Assembly: GCA_031271875.1 (NCBI GenBank) | Contig: JAISVD010000282.1 | Span: 1-5,200 of the forward strand | Source: Spirochaetaceae bacterium | GTDB lineage: Bacteria > Spirochaetota > Spirochaetia > Treponematales > Treponemataceae | Direction of reading: 5' to 3' | DNA: 5,200 nucleotides | Part shown: one piece after another, positions 1-5,200 of the stretch | Numbering within the stretch: the first letter of the stretch is position 1 | Layout of the letters: each line of letters starts with the position of its first letter | Program-made: the position numbers and the translations under genes | The notes under the pieces: generated by a model | What the model was told of the DNA's origin: nothing | Seen by the model: the letters and a program-made list of their open reading frames with translations, nothing else | The model's database searches: none

Positions 1-87
1 GGCGAGGTCGTGGTTATCGATGAAAACTTCGGTGTCCGTGTTACCGAAATTCTGTCTCCGGTGGAGCGTGTATCTGAGTTGAGCTAA
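1..87 (+). CDS. fliN: Flagellar motor switch protein FliN/FliY, C-terminal end (partial)
   Basis: Only the last 28 codons are present, in frame from base 1 to the TAA at 85-87. The peptide reads GEVVVIDENFGVRVTEILSP and then VERVSELS. It matches the end of the SpoA (surface presentation of antigens) domain of FliN and FliY, where GEVVxxDENFGVRxTEI is a typical ending. FliN forms the lower part of the cytoplasmic C-ring, takes part in rotor switching and helps dock the FliH-FliI export complex. Its place directly before fliO-fliP fits the fliM-fliN(fliY)-fliO-fliP order of many bacteria, including treponemes. In spirochaetes this gene is often called fliY, and the missing N-terminal part would be needed to choose between the names. 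The family is clear; the symbol is less so. Confidence 0.85.
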   Translation, partial: GEVVVIDENFGVRVTEILSPVERVSELS

Positions 88-94
88 AATGCGG

Positions 95-131
95 GTTTTT
101 CCGGGATACGGCATTCCGGAAAGGCTTTTTT
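95..131 (+). terminator. Terminator-like hairpin with T-tract between fliN and fliO
   Basis: The arms TTTCCGG (98-104) and CCGGAAA (116-122) are perfectly complementary. The helix can extend inward through G105-T115, A106-T114 and T107-A113, leaving a loop of ACGGC. It can extend outward through two T-G wobbles to G95-C125. Six T's (126-131) follow the extended stem directly. This is the layout of an intrinsic terminator, 7 bases after the fliN stop codon. Several G-U pairs make it moderate in strength. The next gene is in the same pathway and strand, so it more likely attenuates or partly terminates transcription than ends the operon. This is inferred from sequence only. Confidence 0.5.
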
Positions 132-157
132 GGTAAAACAGCGGAGATTCCTGGTGG

Positions 158-994
158 GTGGTTTCTCCGTTTTGTATTATTGATACGGATGAAATGCGTT
201 TTTTCGCTTTTCATGTAGTTGGGGGGACTGCTACGTATTTACTCAAAAAACTATTTGTTTTTCTTTTTACAGGGATTGTCTTTTGCTCTGTTATATCCGC
301 ACAGACTGCGGAAGAGGGGGCCTCGGATGCTGTGACGGAGGATTCCGTTCAGGAGACTTCCGATCTTTCCGCTCACCGCTCCGATCAGGCCCTGCCCGAT
401 GAAACGACGCTCATGTTTGTCCGGCCCGATACATCTGGACCCTCCGGCGTATCGGAAGGAACAGGGACTTTCATGCTTTTCCTGCGCATGGTTGTTGTAC
501 TCGCTCTGGTGGTGGCCTGTATATATGTTATAGGACGGCTGCTGCGCCGGGCGGTCAATCCGGCGCTGCCTCCCGATCCCTACATAAAAAAGGCCGCCTC
601 GGTCACTCTTTCTCCGGGAAAAACCGTCCATGTCATTACCGTCGGTTCCCAGGCCTTTGTCGTAGGGGCCGCGGACAATGGTGTGACCCTGATAGGGGAA
701 CTCACCGACAGGGAGCTGATCGACGCCATGAACCTTCACGGCGGGAATGAACCTTCGGGAAAGCCCAGGGACTTCGCCTCCCTGCTGGCCTCTTTCTGGC
801 CCGGTAATATGAATCGCGGTTCGGCGAACCAAGGTTCGGCAGAAAGACGGGGCGGAGCTTCTCCTGAGAGGGCGGACCTTTCCGTTTCCGCGGAGGAGAC
901 CACTGAGTACCTCCGCAGGCAGCGGGAGCGGCTTCGGGAGGGCGCTGACCGGAACAAACAGGGGGAGCAGAGCGTTCCCGGGGAACAGCCATGA
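158..994 (+). CDS. fliO: Flagellar biosynthesis protein FliO (FliZ), export-gate assembly factor
   Basis: FliO is a bitopic inner-membrane protein that helps FliP assemble into the flagellar export gate. From the first possible start (GTG 158) the protein has 278 residues. Residues 28-48 form a basic then hydrophobic segment ending in VISA before Q49, which looks like a cleavable signal peptide. An acidic Ser/Thr-rich stretch follows (about 50-100), likely periplasmic. Residues 103-127 are the single transmembrane helix, followed by RLLRR. Residues 141-192 form the FliO cytoplasmic domain, with LSPGKTVHVITVGSQAFVVG. The tail (about 200-278) is polar, charged and probably disordered. It is much longer than enterobacterial FliO (about 125 residues). 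The identification rests on this architecture and on its place before fliP. The start is uncertain: ATG 194 is the alternative, and neither start has a convincing Shine-Dalgarno sequence. The stop overlaps the fliP start (ATGA). Confidence 0.85.
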   Translation: MVSPFCIIDTDEMRFFAFHVVGGTATYLLKKLFVFLFTGIVFCSVISAQTAEEGASDAVTEDSVQETSDLSAHRSDQALPDETTLMFVRPDTSGPSGVSEGTGTFMLFLRMVVVLALVVACIYVIGRLLRRAVNPALPPDPYIKKAASVTLSPGKTVHVITVGSQAFVVGAADNGVTLIGELTDRELIDAMNLHGGNEPSGKPRDFASLLASFWPGNMNRGSANQGSAERRGGASPERADLSVSAEETTEYLRRQRERLREGADRNKQGEQSVPGEQP

Positions 995-1827
995 AGCGGA
1001 TCATTCTTTTGCTTGTTATAGGCTGCATTCTGTTTCCCTTCCCCGCCGCCTCCCTCTATGCCCAGACAGGGCTGCCCCCGCAAGCCTCCCAGGGGGTAAC
1101 TGCGATGCCTGCCCCCGCTCAGAACGCTCCTGCCGGAGGAGGGGCGATCCCCTTTGTGGACCTCTCGATACGTCAGCCCCGGTCAAACCAGGAGGTTGCT
1201 TTTTCGATCCAGCTTCTGCTGCTGGTCACGGTCATAACCCTCGCGCCCAGTATCCTCATTCTGGCAACCTGCTTCCTCCGTCTGTCCATTGTTCTGGATT
1301 TTATAAAAAGAGCCCTTTCACTCCAACAGGTCCCGCCGACCACGGTATTGAACGGTATAGCGTTTTTTCTCACCATCTTTATCATGTGGCCGACCTTTAC
1401 CGCGATGTATGAAAACTCCTTCCGCCCCATGGCGGAGGGACAGATCAATATCGAAACAGCCTACAGGGAGGCGGAAGCGCCCATAAGGCTGTTCATGTTT
1501 AACCAGATGTATAACGATACCAGTTATATCGACCTGTTCATGCAGATGGGAAGCCTGCCTCGTCCAAGCACCATAGCCGAGGTTCCTACGCATATCCTTA
1601 TCCCGGCCTATATTCTGCATGAACTCACGGTGGCATTCAAAATCGGTATTCTGTTATATATCCCGTTTATTGTAATCGATATGGTCGTGGCGAGCGTGCT
1701 CATGTCCATGGGTATGATCATGCTTCCTCCGGTACAGATATCGATGCCCTTCAAACTGATTCTGTTTATTCTGGTGGACGGCTGGGGACTGCTGACCCAG
1801 CAGCTGTTCAATTCGATCATACGCTGA
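991..1827 (+). CDS. fliP: Flagellar type III secretion export-gate protein FliP
   Basis: FliP is the main subunit of the FliP5-FliQ4-FliR1 export gate, through which rod, hook and filament proteins enter the secretion channel. The product has 278 residues. A signal peptide (1-24, ending SLYA before Q25) fits the known cleavage of FliP. A Pro/Ala-rich periplasmic stretch follows (25-55). Hydrophobic segments lie at about 71-105, 119-138, 203-232 and 234-265. Family hallmarks are LQQVPPTTVLNGIAFFLTIF (112-131), a periplasmic domain with ETAYREAEAPIRLFMFNQ, then ILIPAYILHELTVAFKIG and the C-terminal SVLMSMGMIMLPPVQISMPF followed by KLILFILVDGW. The ATG at 991 overlaps the fliO stop in ATGA, which favours translational coupling, and GGGGAA at 980-985 can serve as ribosome binding site. 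Length and motifs are complete, with no sign of damage. Confidence 0.98.
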   Translation: MKRIILLLVIGCILFPFPAASLYAQTGLPPQASQGVTAMPAPAQNAPAGGGAIPFVDLSIRQPRSNQEVAFSIQLLLLVTVITLAPSILILATCFLRLSIVLDFIKRALSLQQVPPTTVLNGIAFFLTIFIMWPTFTAMYENSFRPMAEGQINIETAYREAEAPIRLFMFNQMYNDTSYIDLFMQMGSLPRPSTIAEVPTHILIPAYILHELTVAFKIGILLYIPFIVIDMVVASVLMSMGMIMLPPVQISMPFKLILFILVDGWGLLTQQLFNSIIR

Positions 1828-1838
1828 GAAATCGTATT

Positions 1839-1848
1839 AAGGGAGGTG
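1839..1848 (+). promoter_or_regulatory. Strong ribosome binding site for fliQ
   Basis: AAGGGAGGTG is close to the full anti-Shine-Dalgarno complement AAGGAGGTG and ends 10 bases before the fliQ ATG at 1859. It is the best ribosome binding site in the window. It stands in the 31-base fliP-fliQ gap, whereas fliP, fliR and flhB start at overlaps or a 6-base gap. FliQ is present in several copies per gate, so independent strong initiation would make sense, but that is inference. Confidence 0.8.
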
Positions 1849-1858
1849 CTGAAGTCTT

Positions 1859-2128
1859 ATGAGTATCGGTGCTCTGGTATCGCTGCTCCGCAGCGGTGTT
1901 CTGCAGATTGTTATTATGTCCGCGCCTATTCTCTTCGCCGCACTGATTGTGGGTCTTGTGGTAGCTATTTTTCAGGCAACCACCTCGATTCAGGAGCAGA
2001 CTCTTACGTTTGTACCGAAAATTCTGGCCATCCTCGGGATGCTCGCCCTGCTGGGGCCATGGATGTTTGCTTCCATGCGGGAGTATACAATCAATCTCTT
2101 CAATCTGATACCGATGATAACGCGGTAA
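1859..2128 (+). CDS. fliQ: Flagellar type III secretion export-gate protein FliQ
   Basis: FliQ is a small inner-membrane protein whose copies wrap around the FliP-FliR core of the export gate. The 89-residue length is typical for the family. There are two hydrophobic helices, at about 13-39 and 53-72. They are joined by the conserved family stretch VGLVVAIFQATTSIQEQTLT (31-50), which continues into FVPKI. This stretch is enough to identify the gene. The ATG is set by a strong Shine-Dalgarno sequence 10 bases upstream. fliP lies 31 bases upstream and fliR begins 6 bases downstream. Nothing is missing or unusual. Confidence 0.97.
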   Translation: MSIGALVSLLRSGVLQIVIMSAPILFAALIVGLVVAIFQATTSIQEQTLTFVPKILAILGMLALLGPWMFASMREYTINLFNLIPMITR

Positions 2129-2134
2129 AAACGG

Positions 2135-2926
2135 ATGCTGGAGCAGCTGGTCAGCGGAGCGCCGGTTTTCTTTCTCGTCGCCATACGCTGTTTTGCCCTT
2201 ATTTCCACGGTTCCCCTGCTCTCGACAAACGCCGTACCCCGGGCGGCGAAGGCTGCCCTGGCCGGATACACGGCGTTTATCGTTCTGCCTTCGGCGCTTT
2301 CCGCGGGGTGGAATGTTCCCCCCTTCAGCCTTGATTATGCCATGCTGGTTATCGGTGAGGCTCTGATAGGGATCATCACCGGTTTCTATATCTCCCTCAT
2401 ATTCGGGGCCTTCAGCACCGCCGGACAGTTCTTTACGTATCAGATGGGCTTCGGCGCTTCGGAAGTGTATGACGCCCTCGCCCAGGTGGAGAACCCTCTT
2501 ATGGGACAGTTCTTCAACCTCATAGCGATGCTGCTGTTCCTGCAGGTTCGGGGATTTCACCAGCTTTTTCTGGGGGGAATATTCCGCAGTTTCCAGTCGA
2601 TCAACGCCCTGACCCTTGCAGCGGAGCGGGAGCAGTTCCTCAATTTTCTGCTCCGGGGATTGACGGAACTGTTTTTCGATGCCATGATGATCGCCCTTCC
2701 CATACTGGGAACCCTCTTTCTCGTGTCGATCTGTACCGGACTGCTGTCCAAGGCAGCCCCCCAGATGAATCTGCTTTCCGAAGGTCTGCCGATTACGATC
2801 CTTGTGGCGTTTCTGCTTCTGACCTGGCTCCTCCCGATACTCTGCAATGTATTTATAAATGCCTTTGACGCGGCGTTTATACGATTTGAAGACCTGCTGT
2901 CCTCTGTTACCGGGGCGCGCCTGTGA
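2135..2926 (+). CDS. fliR: Flagellar type III secretion export-gate protein FliR
   Basis: FliR is the single-copy subunit that closes the FliP ring in the export gate; it resembles a FliP-FliQ fusion in fold. The product has 263 residues, the usual length. Hydrophobic segments lie at about 10-30, 38-56, 68-92, 125-149, 182-204 and 217-245. Family features are the N-terminal R18 with ISTVPLLSTNAVPRAAKAAL (23-42), GEALIG (74-79), MGFGASEVYDA (104-114) followed by ENPLMGQFFNLIAMLLFL, and AAPQMNLLSEGLPITI (207-222). The start is 6 bases after the fliQ stop with no clear Shine-Dalgarno sequence, so it probably depends on ribosomes ending fliQ. The stop TGA overlaps the first possible flhB start (GTGA). 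Confidence 0.97.
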   Translation: MLEQLVSGAPVFFLVAIRCFALISTVPLLSTNAVPRAAKAALAGYTAFIVLPSALSAGWNVPPFSLDYAMLVIGEALIGIITGFYISLIFGAFSTAGQFFTYQMGFGASEVYDALAQVENPLMGQFFNLIAMLLFLQVRGFHQLFLGGIFRSFQSINALTLAAEREQFLNFLLRGLTELFFDAMMIALPILGTLFLVSICTGLLSKAAPQMNLLSEGLPITILVAFLLLTWLLPILCNVFINAFDAAFIRFEDLLSSVTGARL

Positions 2927-4164
2927 CGGCCTCTGTTGTTTCTCCGGCAGACCGGGAGCTCCCCGCCGGTGAGTTCCTGTACCTGACCGAGTTCTGTACT
3001 GTGTGCAGAACTCAGGAGTCCCAGGCGGCCCTGCTCGCCGGGGTAGATCTCCAGTGGTTTGCCGCGGAAGATGAGGGCCGCACCGAGGAACCCTCCGAAT
3101 ACAAGCTGCGCAAGGCCCGGGAGGAGGGGCGGGTTGCCAAGAGCCAGGAGATCAGCGGCGCGCTGGTTCTCCTGCTTCCGGTGATAACCCTTATCATCTG
3201 CGCGCCCTGGATGATGGAAACCTGCATCAGGATTATCCGTTTTTATTTTGACCGCTGCACCCAGGCGGAGATCACCGACCGGGCGCTCCTTTCAGCGTTT
3301 TTTACCTACTTTCTCCAGATGATGCTCCCCATAGCGGTTACCGCCATGGTAGCGGGCATTGCCGCCAATATAATCCAGAACGGCGGATTCATTTTTTCCA
3401 CCAAACCGATTGAACCGAAGTTTTCGAAGATCCTGCCGAAATTCGGTGAATACTTCAGGAAGACCCTTTTTTCGTTTGAAGGATTCTTCAATGTCATAAA
3501 ATCGATTGTCAAGGTGGTTATCATCGGTTTTGCGGCCTATCTGGTCATACGCAGCGATATGTCCAGATTGCTCTCCCTGATAAATGTGAGCCTCTGGTCG
3601 GGCATACAATATATCGCCGGGATGTCGGCGAAGCTTCTGGTAATGGCATCCATGGTTTTTCTCGTGATCGCCATTCCCGACTACATTGTGCAGCGGCGGC
3701 AGTTCCGGGAGTCCCTCAAGATGACCAAGCAGGAGGTCAAGGAGGAGTACAAGATGATGGAGGGGGACCCGCTGGTCAAGAGCAGGCTCAGGCAGCGTAT
3801 GCATGAGATGATGAACCAGAATATGGCGGTCAACGTTCCAAAGGCGGATGTGATTATCACAAACCCGACCCACTTTGCCGTTGCCATCCAGTGGGACAGG
3901 CAGACCATGCAGGCTCCCATGGTTACCGCCAAGGGGCAGGACGGGGTTGCCCAGCGCATAAAAGAGATTGCCAGGGAAGCGGGGGTGCCGATTATGGAAA
4001 ACAAGCCCCTCGCCCGGGCTCTCTATGCGGAAGTTGAAATTGGTGATATTATACCCGAAGATTATTATCAGGCGCTGGCGGTTATACTGGCGAAGATCTA
4101 CGCCATGGATAATGCCAAAGCAAAAAGCCGCGGTTTAAATGACAATAACCGCTCTTTATGGTAG
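2923..4164 (+). CDS. flhB: Flagellar export protein FlhB, autocleaving substrate-specificity switch
   Basis: FlhB sits in the inner membrane beside the FliPQR gate and switches export from rod-hook to filament proteins after cutting itself. The cleavage motif NPTH is at residues 314-317, where the family cuts between N and P. Before it come the conserved AEDEGRTEEPSEYKLRKARE (48-67) and four hydrophobic regions (about 80-107, 122-153, 191-209, 228-252). They are followed by the long charged linker with TKQEVKEEYKMMEGDP (268-283). After NPTH come AKGQDGVAQRIKEIA and the ENKPLARALY signature. From GTG 2923 the protein has 413 residues, about 45 more before TEEPS than Salmonella FlhB. This extension, and therefore the start, is uncertain. 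Alternatives are GTG 3001 or a non-standard start near 3031. A spirochaete-type extension before the AEDEGRTE motif is known in Borrelia, so an extended N-terminus is plausible. Confidence 0.96.
   Translation: MTASVVSPADRELPAGEFLYLTEFCTVCRTQESQAALLAGVDLQWFAAEDEGRTEEPSEYKLRKAREEGRVAKSQEISGALVLLLPVITLIICAPWMMETCIRIIRFYFDRCTQAEITDRALLSAFFTYFLQMMLPIAVTAMVAGIAANIIQNGGFIFSTKPIEPKFSKILPKFGEYFRKTLFSFEGFFNVIKSIVKVVIIGFAAYLVIRSDMSRLLSLINVSLWSGIQYIAGMSAKLLVMASMVFLVIAIPDYIVQRRQFRESLKMTKQEVKEEYKMMEGDPLVKSRLRQRMHEMMNQNMAVNVPKADVIITNPTHFAVAIQWDRQTMQAPMVTAKGQDGVAQRIKEIAREAGVPIMENKPLARALYAEVEIGDIIPEDYYQALAVILAKIYAMDNAKAKSRGLNDNNRSLW
2989..3013 (+). repeat. Inverted repeat (stem-loop) in the 5' part of flhB
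   Basis: GAGTTCTG (2989-2996) pairs perfectly with CAGAACTC (3006-3013). The stem continues inward through a T-G wobble, A-T and C-G to a 3-base loop TGT (3000-3002), giving 11 pairs. The alternative start codon GTG 3001 begins inside the loop. An AGGAG sequence lies just after the stem (3014-3018). There is no T-tract, so this is not a standard terminator. In the reading frame it encodes EFCTVCRT, part of the uncertain N-terminal extension. The pairing is directly visible; any role in translation is inference. Confidence 0.6.
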
Positions 4165-4180
4165 ATTATATGTATGGTCG

Positions 4181-4211
4181 CAATTGCAAAACTGAGAAAG
4201 TTTTGCAATTG
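4181..4211 (+). promoter_or_regulatory. Perfect 13-bp stem-loop in the flhB-flhA gap
   Basis: CAATTGCAAAACT (4181-4193) and AGTTTTGCAATTG (4199-4211) are exact reverse complements around a 5-base loop GAGAA. The element starts 17 bases after the flhB stop, in an AT-rich gap inside a GC-rich operon. Only three T's follow (4212-4214), so it is a poor intrinsic terminator on this strand. It may be an attenuator, an mRNA end-protecting or processing structure, or a binding site for a dimeric regulator. The symmetry is certain and its function is unknown. Confidence 0.6.
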
Positions 4212-4242
4212 TTTCGAATTACAACTGAGCAGAACAGATAAG

Positions 4243-4252
4243 CGGGTGGGGG
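4243..4252 (+). promoter_or_regulatory. Ribosome binding site of flhA
   Basis: A G-rich run, CGGGTGGGGG to about 4252, ends 3-4 bases before ATG 4256. It contains GGTGG and GGGGG but not a full AGGAGG, so it is a plausible but not ideal Shine-Dalgarno sequence. It supports the ATG at 4256, whose product begins as FlhA proteins normally do. Confidence 0.5.
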
Positions 4253-4255
4253 CTC

Positions 4256-5200
4256 ATGGCCGAAAGGCAGAAACTGTTTCAGAATTCCAGTGACCTCTTT
4301 ATAGCAATAGGCGTTATTGTCGTGATAATGATGCTTATCGTACCGCTGCCGACGGTATTGCTGGATACGCTGATGGCGGTAAATCTGCTCTTATCCCTTC
4401 TGGTGCTGCTCATTGTCCTGTACACTCCCCGGGCAATAGATTTTTCAGCCTTTCCCACGGTACTGCTCATTCTGACCGTTTTCGGTCTCGGACTCAACGT
4501 ATCCTCTACCCGCCTCATTCTGGCCCTGGGGACGAGATTCGACGGAAGGATGGTCAGGGCCTTCGCCTCCTTTGTTGTCGGTTCCTCCGGGACCGAAGGT
4601 GTGGTCATCGGTTTTGTCATCTTCATCATCCTCATCGCGGTACAGACCTTTGTCATCACCAAGGGCGCCACCCGGGTCGCCGAAGTCGCCGCCCGGTTCA
4701 CCCTCGACGCCATGCCCATGAAGCAGGCCGCTGTGGAGGCGGAATACAACTCAGGGGCCATAACCGAGGAGGAGGCCCGCAAGCGGAAATCCGAGGTGCA
4801 GCGGGAAGCGGACTTTTACGGCTCCATGGACGGCGCCACCAAATTCGTTTCCGGCAACGTAAAGATCGGCATATTCATCACGGTCATCAACCTCGTGGTG
4901 GGACTCATCTTCGGGATGATATTCCACGGGGAGAATTTTACCTCCTCCATCGGCATATACGCGACCCTCACCATCGGCGACGGACTGCTCGCCCAGCTTC
5001 CCTCGCTGCTTGTTTCTGTCGCGACCGGTATCATCGTCACCCGCTCCGTCTCCGACGACACCCTCGGCAACGACCTCAAAAACCAGTTTTCCCGGAACGC
5101 CCGGATATACTTCATCGGCGCCGCCACGATGGCGCTTATCGCTTTTCTGCCGGGTTTTCCCTGGTATGTGCTGCTGCCCCTCGCCGCGTCCCTCGCCTAT
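4256..5200 (+). CDS. flhA: Flagellar export protein FlhA, N-terminal membrane part (partial, runs off the window)
   Basis: FlhA forms a nine-subunit ring in the inner membrane under the export gate, links export to the proton motive force and binds chaperone-substrate complexes with its cytoplasmic domain. The 315 codons here are open to the window end. They cover the membrane domain, so most of the C-terminal domain lies outside. Hydrophobic segments lie at about 14-36, 39-56, 66-80, 114-134, 203-222, 245-262 and 285 onward. Family (FHIPEP) hallmarks are NVSSTRLIL (81-89), RVAEVAARFTLDAMPMKQ (140-157), EADFYGSMDGATKFVSGN (184-201) and TIGDGLLAQLPSL (239-251). Against Salmonella FlhA numbering (offset 7), R147, R154, D158, D199 and D249 are kept, but D208 is Asn201 here and G162 is Met155. 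It begins 91 bases after flhB with its own ribosome binding site. Confidence 0.97.
   Translation, partial: MAERQKLFQNSSDLFIAIGVIVVIMMLIVPLPTVLLDTLMAVNLLLSLLVLLIVLYTPRAIDFSAFPTVLLILTVFGLGLNVSSTRLILALGTRFDGRMVRAFASFVVGSSGTEGVVIGFVIFIILIAVQTFVITKGATRVAEVAARFTLDAMPMKQAAVEAEYNSGAITEEEARKRKSEVQREADFYGSMDGATKFVSGNVKIGIFITVINLVVGLIFGMIFHGENFTSSIGIYATLTIGDGLLAQLPSLLVSVATGIIVTRSVSDDTLGNDLKNQFSRNARIYFIGAATMALIAFLPGFPWYVLLPLAASLAY

Noticed and set aside
152..180. Possible promoter for fliO with TATTAT at 175-180
   Set aside because: There is no recognisable -35 element at the right distance, and the sequence lies inside the reading frame if GTG 158 is used.
974..986. Inverted repeat GTTCCC-G-GGGAAC over the fliP ribosome binding site
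   Set aside because: It is short, and a real hairpin would keep only four pairs after allowing a 5-base loop. This is easily expected by chance in GC-rich coding sequence.
1846..2334. Second + strand open frame of 162 codons overlapping fliQ and fliR
   Set aside because: It is out of frame with both well-supported genes and its Cys/Ser/Arg-rich product resembles no known family.
1817..2560. Long antisense open frame of 247 codons across fliQ and fliR
   Set aside because: It lies opposite clearly conserved genes, and its product is low-complexity and charged, with no recognisable domain. It is a shadow of the GC-rich sense frames.
2135..4164. Possibility that these genes belong to a virulence type III secretion system
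   Set aside because: The neighbouring FliN/FliY and FliO, and the flagellar-type sequences of FliP, FlhB and FlhA, point to the flagellar export apparatus.
4203..4241. Possible promoter for flhA (TTGCAA or TTCGAA with CAGATAA; also resembling a sigma-28 -10)
   Set aside because: No pair of elements has both acceptable matches and correct spacing, and no TAAA stands 15 bases before the GATAA-like sequence.
4279..5127. Two antisense open frames (4279-4782 and 4816-5127) opposite flhA
   Set aside because: The + strand encodes an uninterrupted conserved FlhA through this region, and the antisense products are Ser/Thr/Met-rich shadow translations.

Overview
This window is part of a flagellar export-apparatus operon. 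All genes are on the + strand, in the order fliN/fliY (3' end only), fliO, fliP, fliQ, fliR, flhB, flhA (5' part only). Both outer genes are cut by the window edges. The organism looks like a spirochaete of moderate to fairly high GC. The reasons are the gene order (as in the Treponema fla operon), the FlhB sequence LQWFAAEDEGRTEEPSE behind an N-terminal extension, and a FlhA with MPMKQ and KFVSGN in place of the usual MPGKQ and KFVRGD. The species cannot be named from this alone.

Layout. Bases 1-87 encode the end of the C-ring protein FliN/FliY. A 70-base gap (88-157) holds a hairpin followed by six T's that resembles an intrinsic terminator. fliO (158-994) overlaps fliP (991-1827) by 4 bases in an ATGA arrangement. 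A 31-base gap with a strong Shine-Dalgarno sequence leads to fliQ (1859-2128). fliR (2135-2926) follows after 6 bases and overlaps the annotated flhB start (2923-4164) by 4 bases in a GTGA arrangement. A 91-base AT-rich gap (4165-4255) carries a perfect 13-bp stem-loop. flhA starts at 4256 and is open to the window end at 5200. No stretch over 300 bases lacks a gene.

How the genes work together. FliP, FliQ and FliR form the core export gate in the inner membrane, and FliO helps assemble FliP. FlhB is the autocleaving substrate-specificity switch around the gate. FlhA is the large export protein linked to the proton motive force. FliN/FliY is part of the switch complex under the gate and helps dock the cytoplasmic export machinery. 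Overlapping or closely spaced starts suggest translational coupling; the two larger gaps and their hairpins are where transcript levels could be adjusted inside the operon.

I found no unknown biological system here. The points worth a second look are the three hairpins (fliN-fliO gap, start of flhB, flhB-flhA gap), the uncertain starts of fliO and flhB, and a substitution at a functionally critical FlhA position.
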